Assembly: GCA_937975745.1 (NCBI GenBank)
Contig: CALJUK010000979.1
Location: forward strand, 1-9,690
Source: an uncultured Planctomycetaceae bacterium
Lineage (GTDB): Bacteria; Planctomycetota; Planctomycetia; Planctomycetales; Planctomycetaceae
Length of the DNA stretch: 9,690 nucleotides
Direction of reading: 5' to 3'
Of this stretch, positions 1-5,983 are shown in pieces (the first letter of the stretch is position 1; the number at the start of each line of letters is the position of its first letter). The notes under the pieces were generated by a model, which did no database searches, was not told the origin of the DNA, and worked only from the letters and a program-made list of their open reading frames with translations. The position numbers were made by a program, and so were the translations under genes.

Positions 1-2
1 TA

Positions 3-653
3 GGATGCACCACGGTTCATCGCAGCAATACACCTCGAACGGGTGTCGAACAGTTACTGATCTCCAACGCGATTGATCAGTCGCTCGACAAGATTGACTT
101 TGCGGCCTTTACGGGCGTGCCGGTGTACCTGGAAGAAAAGTACGTCGACTGTGTCGACAAGGCGTACCTTTTGGGTTCGATCCGGCATCGGCTGGCGGGG
201 GCCGGCGCTCACAGTGGGCCGGCGGTCGAAAAAGCGGACGTTCTGCTGGAAGTCCGTAGCGGGGGGGTGGGGACGGATGGGTCAGACAGCTTTGTCGGAC
301 TCCCGGAGATCACTCTGCCAGGGATGCTGACGTTGCCGGAGGTTCGCCTGATGAACCGGTCCACACAGAACGGCACAGCCAAGATTGGCCTGGTGGCCTA
401 CGACGCCCGAACGATGGAAGTTCTGGGTGAGGGGGGCGTCACGCTGGCCCGGTCGGACGACAGCAACTGGTTTTTTATGGGGGTCGGCCCGTATCGCCAG
501 GGAAGCATTTCCAAGGAAGTCAAACGAGCGACCAGCAGCTGGGGAAAGCCTGCGTCTCCGTTGCCTCAGAATGTGGCATTCGAACCGCCCGGAGAAGCGT
601 CTGAGTTGCGTCTCACCTCTGGAGTCTCGGAAGGGACCCCATCCGCAGAGTAG
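3..653 (+). CDS. DUF6655-type lipoprotein (5' end outside window)
   Basis: The reading frame is open from the first bases of the window and ends at TAG 651-653, giving 216 visible residues. The first visible residues read Gly-Cys-Thr-Thr, which looks like the end of a lipobox; the real start and signal peptide would then lie just upstream of the window, and the Cys at 6-8 would be the lipidated residue. A GTG at 117 is also in frame, but the conserved sequence starts well before it (TPRTGVEQLL, then SNAIDQSLDKIDF), so I do not take it as the start. The features I recognise from memory as the planctomycete DUF6655 family are the early TPRTG-EQ segment, the LEVRSGGVGTD strand, a TLPEV-L segment, and KIGLVAYDARTMEVLGEGG followed by NWFFMGVGPYRQGSI. 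Function is unknown; an envelope-anchored protein facing the periplasm is inferred. The C-terminal 40 residues are Pro/Ser/Glu-rich and probably disordered. Confidence 0.8.
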   Translation, partial: GCTTVHRSNTPRTGVEQLLISNAIDQSLDKIDFAAFTGVPVYLEEKYVDCVDKAYLLGSIRHRLAGAGAHSGPAVEKADVLLEVRSGGVGTDGSDSFVGLPEITLPGMLTLPEVRLMNRSTQNGTAKIGLVAYDARTMEVLGEGGVTLARSDDSNWFFMGVGPYRQGSISKEVKRATSSWGKPASPLPQNVAFEPPGEASELRLTSGVSEGTPSAE

Positions 654-654
654 C

Positions 655-679
655 CGGCAGACTGCCGTGTCCGGCGGCA
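655..679. promoter_or_regulatory. Inverted repeats just after the lipoprotein stop
   Basis: Two bases after the TAG, CGGCAG (655-660) and CTGCCG (662-667) form a perfect 13-base hyphenated palindrome with a single A at its centre. The right arm can alternatively pair with CGGC or CGGCA at 672-679, so two hairpins compete. No T-run follows, so it is not a standard intrinsic terminator. It could be a weak terminator, an mRNA 3'-end stabiliser, or an operator for the HD-GYP gene that starts about 55 bases downstream. The structure is seen in the sequence; any role is inferred. Confidence 0.3.
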
Positions 680-733
680 AATACTGCAGGGTGAGTGTCA
701 ATTCCGCTGAGTCTCTCACGTGAAGCGATCATC

Positions 734-2005
734 ATGTCAGCCAACAGTGACTATCGTGTGATTCCGCTGGACAGGCTCAAGCAAGGGACCCGTCTGCAGT
801 GTCCCATCTACGATGTCCGCGACGATCGCAACGTCTTATTGCTTTCCGCAGGTACGGTGATCTCGTCCAGCGTGATCAAGCGGCTATCGTCCCGGGGGAT
901 TTCTGAGATTCGAGCCCACTGCAGCGAGCTCGATGGGTCGTCGGACTCGATCCCAGTTGCGGTGGAACCTCTCGTCGTGACCGAAAGTCTTCCTGTCCCG
1001 CGGGAGAATTCCGGGTTTGCCGTCGGACCCGACTCGTTCATTCACAATATCAAATCACGGACCGGCCAGCGGTTTGATCCTGAAGTCCGGAAGGAGTTCA
1101 GCGAGAGCTACCAACAGTCGCTCAATTTCGTCGAAGACCTGTTCGGCGGACTTTCGAAGTCGGAGCGAGTTGATGGCAGCGGGTTGGTTTCGACGTCGGC
1201 CCAATTACTGAGCCAGCTGTCGATCGACAAAGACCTGTTTACCGCGTTGGGAATTCTGCCTGCGGCGGATCGGTATCCAATGCGGCATGGTCTGCAGACG
1301 TCAATGCTGGCAGTGGCCCTTGGGACAACGCTGGGACTGACGGAATCGCAACTGTTGGAACTGAGCACCGGTTGCGTCGTACACGATGTCGGCATGCTGC
1401 ACATCAGTCAGGCTATCTACAACGCCGAACGTTCGTTGACTCCGATCGAGTTTCTGGAAATCACCAAGCATCCGATGCTGACGTTCGACCTGATTCGCGA
1501 CGTTCGCGAGCTTTCCAGCGGCGCCCGGATGGTGGCCTACCAGATGCACGAACGGTGTAACAGCTCGGGTTACCCACGGAAAACGAACGGCAAACGGATT
1601 CACTATCTGGCCAAGGTGGCGGCGGTTGCCGACGTCTTTATCGCCATGATCTCTCCCCGACCGCATCGCCTGGGGATGCTGCCCTACTTCGCCCTCAAGC
1701 AGATTATCGAAGGAGCACGAAAGGGCGAGTTCGATCCGACTGTCGTGCGTGGCCTGTTGCAGACAATTTCACTTTTCCCGATCGGTTCATTCATTGAAGT
1801 GAGCGACGGCCGCGTGGGGCGCGTTCTTCGCGCCAATCGTGAGAACTTCGCACGGCCTGTCGTCGAACTGACGAACCCGCACGATCTCAGCTCCAGAACC
1901 GAAATTGTTGACCTCTCGCAGGTCACTTCGCTGGAGGTGGTCCGACCGCTGCGAGAGCTTCCTGTCCATAGCGTTCAGATGGGCACTGATATTGCCTGGG
2001 ACTGA
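734..2005 (+). CDS. HD-GYP domain protein with altered metal site
   Basis: This is a 423-residue protein. HD-GYP domains hydrolyse cyclic di-GMP or related cyclic dinucleotides at a two- or three-metal centre. The N-terminal 70 residues (PLDRLKQGTRL, then LLLSAGTVISSSVIKRLSSRGI) resemble the lead-in domain common in stand-alone HD-GYP proteins. The catalytic domain runs roughly from 175 to 350. It shows His185, His217-Asp218, His246, Met271-His272-Glu273, Gly279-Tyr280-Pro281 and Asp300. The tail (FPIGSFIEVSDGRVGRV, then PVVELTNP) matches the small beta domain that often follows. Two departures are visible: the HDxGK lysine is Met221, and the first His of the usual HHE is Met271. I see no receiver, GGDEF or transmembrane segment, so it is probably cytosolic. 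I chose ATG 734 because conserved sequence begins right after it; a GTG at 695 would add 13 residues with weak support. The upstream Shine-Dalgarno is poor (GAAG at 722-725). Confidence 0.88.
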   Translation: MSANSDYRVIPLDRLKQGTRLQCPIYDVRDDRNVLLLSAGTVISSSVIKRLSSRGISEIRAHCSELDGSSDSIPVAVEPLVVTESLPVPRENSGFAVGPDSFIHNIKSRTGQRFDPEVRKEFSESYQQSLNFVEDLFGGLSKSERVDGSGLVSTSAQLLSQLSIDKDLFTALGILPAADRYPMRHGLQTSMLAVALGTTLGLTESQLLELSTGCVVHDVGMLHISQAIYNAERSLTPIEFLEITKHPMLTFDLIRDVRELSSGARMVAYQMHERCNSSGYPRKTNGKRIHYLAKVAAVADVFIAMISPRPHRLGMLPYFALKQIIEGARKGEFDPTVVRGLLQTISLFPIGSFIEVSDGRVGRVLRANRENFARPVVELTNPHDLSSRTEIVDLSQVTSLEVVRPLRELPVHSVQMGTDIAWD

Positions 2006-2091
2006 GTGTCCCCAGCTGCGACTGGTCACGTGTGGCAACTGTCGATGTGTCAGTGGATGGGCCTCGGCGCGGGCGTTCAGGAAGCTCTTTC

Positions 2092-2118
2092 GTCATGACG
2101 GGCATGCCCCGTGATGGC
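2092..2118 (+). terminator. Possible 3' hairpin of the HD-GYP transcript
   Basis: About 85 bases after the HD-GYP stop, 2092-2102 can pair with 2108-2118. The inner stem is ACGGG/CCCGT around a CATGC loop, extended past one G-G mismatch by GTCAT/ATGGC with one G-T wobble. No T-run follows, so this is not a canonical intrinsic terminator. It is a reasonable candidate for 3'-end formation or for transcript protection. Confidence 0.35.
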
Positions 2119-2216
2119 CTCCCCAATCGTCAGATCCGCCTTCAGTGCGCATACCCGATGATCGCACGTCACTGGTGAATATTCAAATGTTTACTTCTGT
2201 CCACTTCTTTCTCCGC

Positions 2217-2268
2217 ACGGGAATCGCCACATTCGGCATGCTCGGAACTGGAGGCGGGTGATTCCCGT
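2217..2268. repeat. 9-base inverted repeat with 34-base spacer
   Basis: ACGGGAATC (2217-2225) and GATTCCCGT (2260-2268) are perfect reverse complements. Both lie in the AT-richer part of the intergenic gap. The pair could act as a two-site operator or as the closing stem of a structured RNA. The long spacer and single occurrence leave chance a real possibility. Confidence 0.3.
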
Positions 2269-2352
2269 CGTCCACACGACATTCGAGTGCAAAACTCAGC
2301 ACCAGGGGATACGTTGACGAATAGTTATTGGATGCCGAAAGGCGTGGGCATC

Positions 2353-2383
2353 CCCAGGTCATCTCGCCATTTGATGACCCGGG
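2353..2383. repeat. Interrupted hairpin upstream of the CBS gene
   Basis: GGTCATC (2357-2363) pairs perfectly with GATGACC (2373-2379) across a 9-base loop. Beyond one A/C mismatch, CCC (2353-2355) pairs with GGG (2381-2383), giving 10 paired positions in total. The hairpin lies about 115 bases before the CBS start codon and has no T-run on either side, so it does not look like a terminator. A leader structure or an operator is possible. Confidence 0.35.
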
Positions 2384-2497
2384 ACTCCGAAACTGTTGGG
2401 GCTGCGACAAATTTTCCCGGTGTGCAACGCGCGCTAACGGCAGGAGACGAACAGGCTAAGTAACTTCAATTATTCTTCAGAACGGCGGGCCTGCCTG

Positions 2498-3001
2498 ATG
2501 TTGAATGCCCGCCAGATTGCTCAAGACAAGGGGAATGTTCCTACATGGATTGGCGAAATCATGACTTCCGCAGTCGAGTGTGTGCATGCCGATGCACCGC
2601 TGAATGCTGCCGCCGCGCGGATGAAGGAACGGGGGATTCGCCATCTGGTGGTCGTCGACTCGTTTGGCAAACCGGTCGGCGTCTTCTCCGAACGGGACAT
2701 GCTCGGGCATATCGCTCGTACACTTAGCCGCGGTTACAACGTCCCCAGTCGCACGCCGATCGGCGAACTGATGACCGCCCCTCCGAAAGTCATCACGTTG
2801 ACGACGTCGATTGCCGAGACAGCTGCTTTGATGGCCGAGCACAAGTTCGGTTGTCTTCCGGTCGTGAATCGAGAACGCGAACTGGTGGGCATCGTCACCG
2901 TTGGTGATCTGCTGAATGTGCTGGCGGGTAAGAAGCAGGCCAAGAGTTCGGCCCGGCCGCAAGCGGTCAGCGTTGCCGACGCGAATCTCACCGAGGACTA
3001 A
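2498..3001 (+). CDS. Two-CBS-domain protein, putative nucleotide sensor
   Basis: This 167-residue protein consists almost entirely of a CBS pair (a Bateman module). CBS1 spans about residues 20-75 and CBS2 about 88-145. Each begins with the usual IM-T or LMT element and ends with the nucleotide-ribose motif: GVFSERD at 61-67 and GIVTVGD at 131-137, each with its Asp. Such modules bind adenine nucleotides or S-adenosylmethionine and normally regulate an attached or partner protein. Nothing catalytic is attached here, so the partner is unknown. The last 25 residues are basic, Ala/Ser-rich and probably flexible. ATG 2498 is chosen because an MLNARQI-type opening fits family members and no other start lies close upstream in frame. 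I see no Shine-Dalgarno. The gene stands alone on its strand and converges on the propeller gene. Confidence 0.87.
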   Translation: MLNARQIAQDKGNVPTWIGEIMTSAVECVHADAPLNAAAARMKERGIRHLVVVDSFGKPVGVFSERDMLGHIARTLSRGYNVPSRTPIGELMTAPPKVITLTTSIAETAALMAEHKFGCLPVVNRERELVGIVTVGDLLNVLAGKKQAKSSARPQAVSVADANLTED

Positions 3002-3024
3002 GTCGCCTTCCTTCACTGGGTCGA

Positions 3025-4338
3025 TCAGGGCTGCCGGAGATCGAGGCAGATCAACTCCTGCTGGTCGCGGCTGTAGAGCCGACCGCGCGACAGAGCCGGC
3101 GGTGCCCAGGCCTTATCGTGCAGCAGTCCTGCCACTCGACCTCGCTCGGTATAGGACTTCGGGTCGGCTTTCACGAGGACGAGATCGCCCGATTCCACCT
3201 GGCAGATCAAGTGTCCGGCCGCTTCGATCATCGTGCACTTGCCGGGTTCGCGGGCAACCCAACTCCGGTCTCCGGTCTGCAATTCGAGGCAGCGAAACGT
3301 GACTCCAGCGTTGTCGCCGTGCGGTCCGTAGACATGCCCGTCGACAATCATGCTGGTGGCAAACTGGTTCTGGAGATTCTTGTTCGACCAGAGTGGAATC
3401 ACTCCCGACGACTGGCCTTCGGCCTGGACCAGCAATTGGGATACGCCCGTGCCATAGGCCGACGAGATGAGAAGCGTCTCCCCGTCGATCAACGGTGTCG
3501 CACAGTTGCAGTTGTACTGGTTGCCCCAGGGGAACCGCCACAACTGCTTGCCGTCCGTTGGGGAAATCGCCATGAGTGATTGCCCCGTGAACCCAATGAT
3601 CTGGCGCTGGTCCGCGACTGTTATCATGATCGGCGAGGCGTAGCCGGGCGGGTCGGTCCCGACTGACCAGACGATATGCCCGTCGGTCCGGTCGCAGGCC
3701 ACGAAGGCATTGTCACGGTTGCCGGCCGAGGGGACGATTACCAAGTTGGCTTCAATGAGTGGTGAACCGGACAGGCCCCAGTAGTACTCGGTTTTTTTGC
3801 CGGGATTGTCGCCGTTGGCTTGGCGAATGACGTTTGTTTTCCAGACGACATCACCCGTGCTGGACTGCAGGCAGAAGAGGTCTCCTTCCGGCTGCAGACA
3901 GTAGAGCAAACCGTCGTGATACGTGGGAGTGCTCCGCGGGCCGGCGCCCTGTCGCTGGCGATCCAGAAACGTCGTTCCCAGTTCCCGGAACCAGATTCCA
4001 TTGCCCGTGTTGGCGTTGTAACAGACGACATAGTCCTTTCCGTCCTTGCTGGCCGTCACGTACAGCCGTTCTCCGACGACGATCGGGCTGCTGAAGCCTT
4101 TACCCAATGGAACACGCCACAGCAGCGGAGGTTTCCGTCGGGTCCAATCCAGATTGAGGTTCTCTTCAGTCGAATGGCCGTTCCGTTGCGGACCAAGAAA
4201 CTGTGGCCAGTCACTTCCGCCGGCAGGGTGCTGTGAGCGACCGTCAGGCGTGTCTGCTGCAGATGTGGCGCCGCCGATAATGGCCGAAGTCAGAACGAGC
4301 ATCGCCAGCAGGACTGACCGGATTGGGGAGAGGGTCAT
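3025..4338 (-). CDS. Secreted PQQ-like beta-propeller protein
   Basis: This 437-residue protein has a Sec-type signal peptide (hydrophobic residues 9-24, probable cleavage after the Ala-Ser-Ala-type site near 27-28). A planctomycete-style opening, DWPQFLGPQRNGHS, begins at residue 43. About eight repeats follow, each with an SP-or-TP-hydrophobic strand, a hydrophobic-Y strand and a TG-x-x-W turn: SSPIVVGERLYVT near 83-95 with TGNGIW at 111-116, then STPTYHDGLLYCL near 135-147 with TGDVVW at 160-165. This is the PQQ-binding-like, BamB/YVTN-like propeller fold. Enzymatic PQQ-dehydrogenase residues are not apparent, so a scaffold or binding role in the periplasm is more likely than catalysis. 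The start is well fixed: ATG overlaps the MFS stop as ATGA, and GAGGAG (4349-4344) lies 5 bases upstream. It is therefore probably translated together with the transporter. Confidence 0.88.
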   Translation of the reverse strand: MTLSPIRSVLLAMLVLTSAIIGGATSAADTPDGRSQHPAGGSDWPQFLGPQRNGHSTEENLNLDWTRRKPPLLWRVPLGKGFSSPIVVGERLYVTASKDGKDYVVCYNANTGNGIWFRELGTTFLDRQRQGAGPRSTPTYHDGLLYCLQPEGDLFCLQSSTGDVVWKTNVIRQANGDNPGKKTEYYWGLSGSPLIEANLVIVPSAGNRDNAFVACDRTDGHIVWSVGTDPPGYASPIMITVADQRQIIGFTGQSLMAISPTDGKQLWRFPWGNQYNCNCATPLIDGETLLISSAYGTGVSQLLVQAEGQSSGVIPLWSNKNLQNQFATSMIVDGHVYGPHGDNAGVTFRCLELQTGDRSWVAREPGKCTMIEAAGHLICQVESGDLVLVKADPKSYTERGRVAGLLHDKAWAPPALSRGRLYSRDQQELICLDLRQP

Positions 4339-5696
4339 GACGGCTCCTCGTCAGAGGGGAGTGCAATTGGGGCCAGTTCACTGGTGAAACGGGGTTCGGC
4401 CAGGCGGAATGTCAGTAGCACGCCCAGACCAATCAGACCAGCAATCCCGCAAAACACGACAGGGAAACCGACCGCCTCGATCAGCCAGCCAGCCAGGGGG
4501 GCAAACAACAGCGGAACGGCCAAGCAGACACCCATCGTACTGACATACTGAGGGTGATTGTCGGGCCGCGTCAACTCCAGCGTGTAATTGACCAGCGTCC
4601 GCATGGTGACAGGTGTCAGGCCGAGCATGAAGTACACCATCCAGTACCAGTTCCGAGTGTATTCCGGATGCCGCGATGTCAGCCAGATGGCAAACAGCGG
4701 CGTAAGACACAACACGGCGAGCTCAGACCGCAGGACTACCCGGTTCCCGTAGCGGTCTGCGAGGGTTCCCATCACCATCGAGAAGAGTCCGACAGAGACG
4801 TTTTGCGCGATGACCCACAACATCAGATGGAAGCCGACTTCATCCGGCTTGAGTGACTCGCGACCGAGCGCCTGGTAATGCGGGAACAACAGCTGGATGG
4901 AAATAAACAACATGGCCACGACACCGGTCTGGCGAAAGTGGCGATCGTGGCAGAACACTTGCCACGCGGAGCAAACCAGGTGGCGGGCCGAGCGATGGGC
5001 AGGTGGATTCTCGTCACGGGGCTCGCTGATCGCGAACGAGCAAAGTCCGGCCAGAATGAAACCGACGGCCGTCACGCCAAACACTCGGGTGTAGCCACCA
5101 TCGGGAAGTTGCAGCCAACGCTGCATGAGGAACCAGGCACAGGTGACGGCAATCAACGAGCCCAAGATTCCGGAAAGACTCATCAGCCGGCCGCGGCGGT
5201 CTGGTCGAATCAGTTTTCCCTGGAGCGTGCCAAACACCATTTGGTTCAGGCCGTTGCAGGCAAAGAACCAGAAATAGCACGCCAGAAAAACGACAGGCAA
5301 CCAGCCGGGGGGATTCGTCCAGTAGACGGCCCACAACCCGGACAGCAGGAAGAACGGGACTGACATCAGACTGGTTGTGATCAGCAGTGTCGGGTTCTTG
5401 AGTGGCCGAGCCCGCAGCCGGTCGGACAGCAGGATCGGCGGGACACTCTGACCGACGCGATTCAGCAGAGGGAGGCAGCCCCGAATCCAGCCCGACCCGG
5501 CGATGATGTCCAGGAAGGCGGGCATGATGACTGTCTCGGTCTTAAACACCCAGGCCACGCGAATCAGAATGAAGTGAAACGCCAACGCTAGCAGGTTTCG
5601 CGGCTCATGCCGGAGGATCTCCAGTTGTCGCGCGTCGACCGAAGATTCGGCTGGCTGCGGCAATGCCTCTGCTGGAGTCGAATGAGCGAAGGACAT
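4335..5696 (-). CDS. Major facilitator superfamily (MFS) transporter
   Basis: This 453-residue protein has the MFS layout of multiple hydrophobic helices in two halves, separated by a hydrophilic loop near residues 220-250 (SEPRDENPPAHRSARH). The cytoplasmic loop after helix 2 has a degenerate motif A around Asp92-Arg93 (SDRLRARPLK). The second half has a clear copy, GTLADRYGNR, at 310-319 with Asp314 and Arg315. The N-terminal 30 residues are hydrophilic and precede the first helix, which contains a polar FKTET segment. The substrate cannot be read from the sequence. It is the first gene of a two-gene leftward operon, and its stop overlaps the propeller gene by 4 bases, suggesting linked expression of an inner-membrane carrier and a periplasmic partner. 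ATG 5696 has no visible Shine-Dalgarno; the promoter should lie in 5697-5983. Confidence 0.87.
   Translation of the reverse strand: MSFAHSTPAEALPQPAESSVDARQLEILRHEPRNLLALAFHFILIRVAWVFKTETVIMPAFLDIIAGSGWIRGCLPLLNRVGQSVPPILLSDRLRARPLKNPTLLITTSLMSVPFFLLSGLWAVYWTNPPGWLPVVFLACYFWFFACNGLNQMVFGTLQGKLIRPDRRGRLMSLSGILGSLIAVTCAWFLMQRWLQLPDGGYTRVFGVTAVGFILAGLCSFAISEPRDENPPAHRSARHLVCSAWQVFCHDRHFRQTGVVAMLFISIQLLFPHYQALGRESLKPDEVGFHLMLWVIAQNVSVGLFSMVMGTLADRYGNRVVLRSELAVLCLTPLFAIWLTSRHPEYTRNWYWMVYFMLGLTPVTMRTLVNYTLELTRPDNHPQYVSTMGVCLAVPLLFAPLAGWLIEAVGFPVVFCGIAGLIGLGVLLTFRLAEPRFTSELAPIALPSDEEPS
4344..4349 (-). promoter_or_regulatory. Ribosome-binding site of the propeller gene
   Basis: GAGGAG reads leftward and lies 5 bases before the propeller ATG, inside the last codons of the MFS gene. 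It is the strongest Shine-Dalgarno sequence in the window and supports both the ATGA overlap and the chosen start. Confidence 0.75.
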
Positions 5697-5731
5697 TCTG
5701 TTGACCGGTTCGGCGGGAGTTCGAGGCCCGA

Positions 5732-5745
5732 GTCGACACGTCGAC
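5732..5745. repeat. Twin GTCGAC palindromes before the MFS gene
   Basis: GTCGAC occurs at 5732-5737 and again at 5740-5745, 8 bases start to start. The second lies inside the longer palindrome CGTCGACG (5739-5746). They sit 36-49 bases upstream of the MFS start codon, where an operator or promoter element would be expected. GTCGAC also appears twice inside the lipoprotein gene, so the word itself is not rare in this DNA. Confidence 0.3.
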
Positions 5746-5764
5746 GGCTGGACTTTGCAGGACC

Positions 5765-5818
5765 GGGGTCAGTGCTGTTTCGCACTTCGGCAAGATGTTT
5801 CGCGAAGCGGCCGACCCC
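5765..5818. other. Foldable segment in the divergent spacer
   Basis: GGGGTC (5765-5770) and GACCCC (5813-5818) can close a 54-base domain. Inside, AGTGC (5771-5775) pairs with GCACT (5782-5786) around a 6-base loop. Alternatively, CTTCG (5785-5789) pairs with CGAAG (5803-5807). The two inner hairpins share bases 5785-5786, so they exclude each other. If transcribed leftward, the domain would lie 69-122 bases before the MFS start codon. I recognise no known riboswitch class, and chance is not excluded. Confidence 0.25.
5776..5803. repeat. TGTTTCGC direct repeat, 20-base period
   Basis: TGTTTCGC occurs at 5776-5783 and 5796-5803. The 20-base start-to-start spacing is close to two helical turns, as expected for a protein binding one face of the DNA. 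The second copy runs into the palindrome TTCGCGAA (5799-5806). This is a candidate operator for one or both divergent operons. Confidence 0.35.
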
Positions 5819-5983
5819 ATGTGGGCTATGGGCATCGTAGCAGAGTGGCTGGAGCCTGTCGTGTCTGCAGCGTTGCCACCTTCCGGCGTCTGGGGTACCG
5901 TAGCGAGAGCGGCGACGTCACGAGTCCTCGACCGAATCGATGTGCCTCTGTCGGCTTTCACCTTCCCTGTTTGACGATGCCTC

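Larger units (their letters stand above)
2006..2497. other. 492-base intergenic region, no supported gene
   Basis: No gene is supported here. Parts are AT-richer than the surrounding genes: bases 2161-2220 and 2281-2340 are each about 45% GC by hand count. Three inverted repeats are listed separately. A plus-strand frame with no stop codon runs from 2179 to TAA 2461-2463, but its only candidate starts are GTG 2287 and ATG 2332 (58 or 43 residues). A minus-strand frame covers 2183-2410 (75 residues). Neither has a ribosome-binding site or a recognisable domain. A TATTCT at 2471-2476 resembles a -10 box upstream of the CBS gene, but I find no matching -35. Confidence 0.5.
5697..5983. promoter_or_regulatory. 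Divergent promoter region, MFS operon versus CCA operon
   Basis: This 287-base spacer separates the starts of two divergent operons and must hold promoters for both. I cannot assign -35/-10 pairs with confidence. It contains closely spaced GTCGAC palindromes, a TGTTTCGC direct repeat and a foldable segment, each listed separately. Open frames crossing it on both strands have Arg-rich, low-plausibility translations and overlap the real genes, so I treat them as non-coding. Confidence 0.6.

Noticed and set aside
2314..2342. TTGACG at 2314-2319 as a -35 promoter box
   Set aside because: The expected -10 position about 17 bases on reads GAAAGG, which is not a credible -10.
2183..2410. 75-residue minus-strand open frame in the intergenic gap
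   Set aside because: No ribosome-binding site, no recognisable domain, and composition not clearly coding; it also overlaps a comparable open frame on the other strand.
2287..2463. 58-residue plus-strand open frame starting at GTG 2287 (or 43 residues from ATG 2332)
   Set aside because: No Shine-Dalgarno before either start and no recognised family. It is only plausible, so I left it as a test in the findings.
2477..3016. 179-residue minus-strand open frame opposite the CBS gene
   Set aside because: Shadow of the CBS coding sequence; its translation has no recognisable domain.
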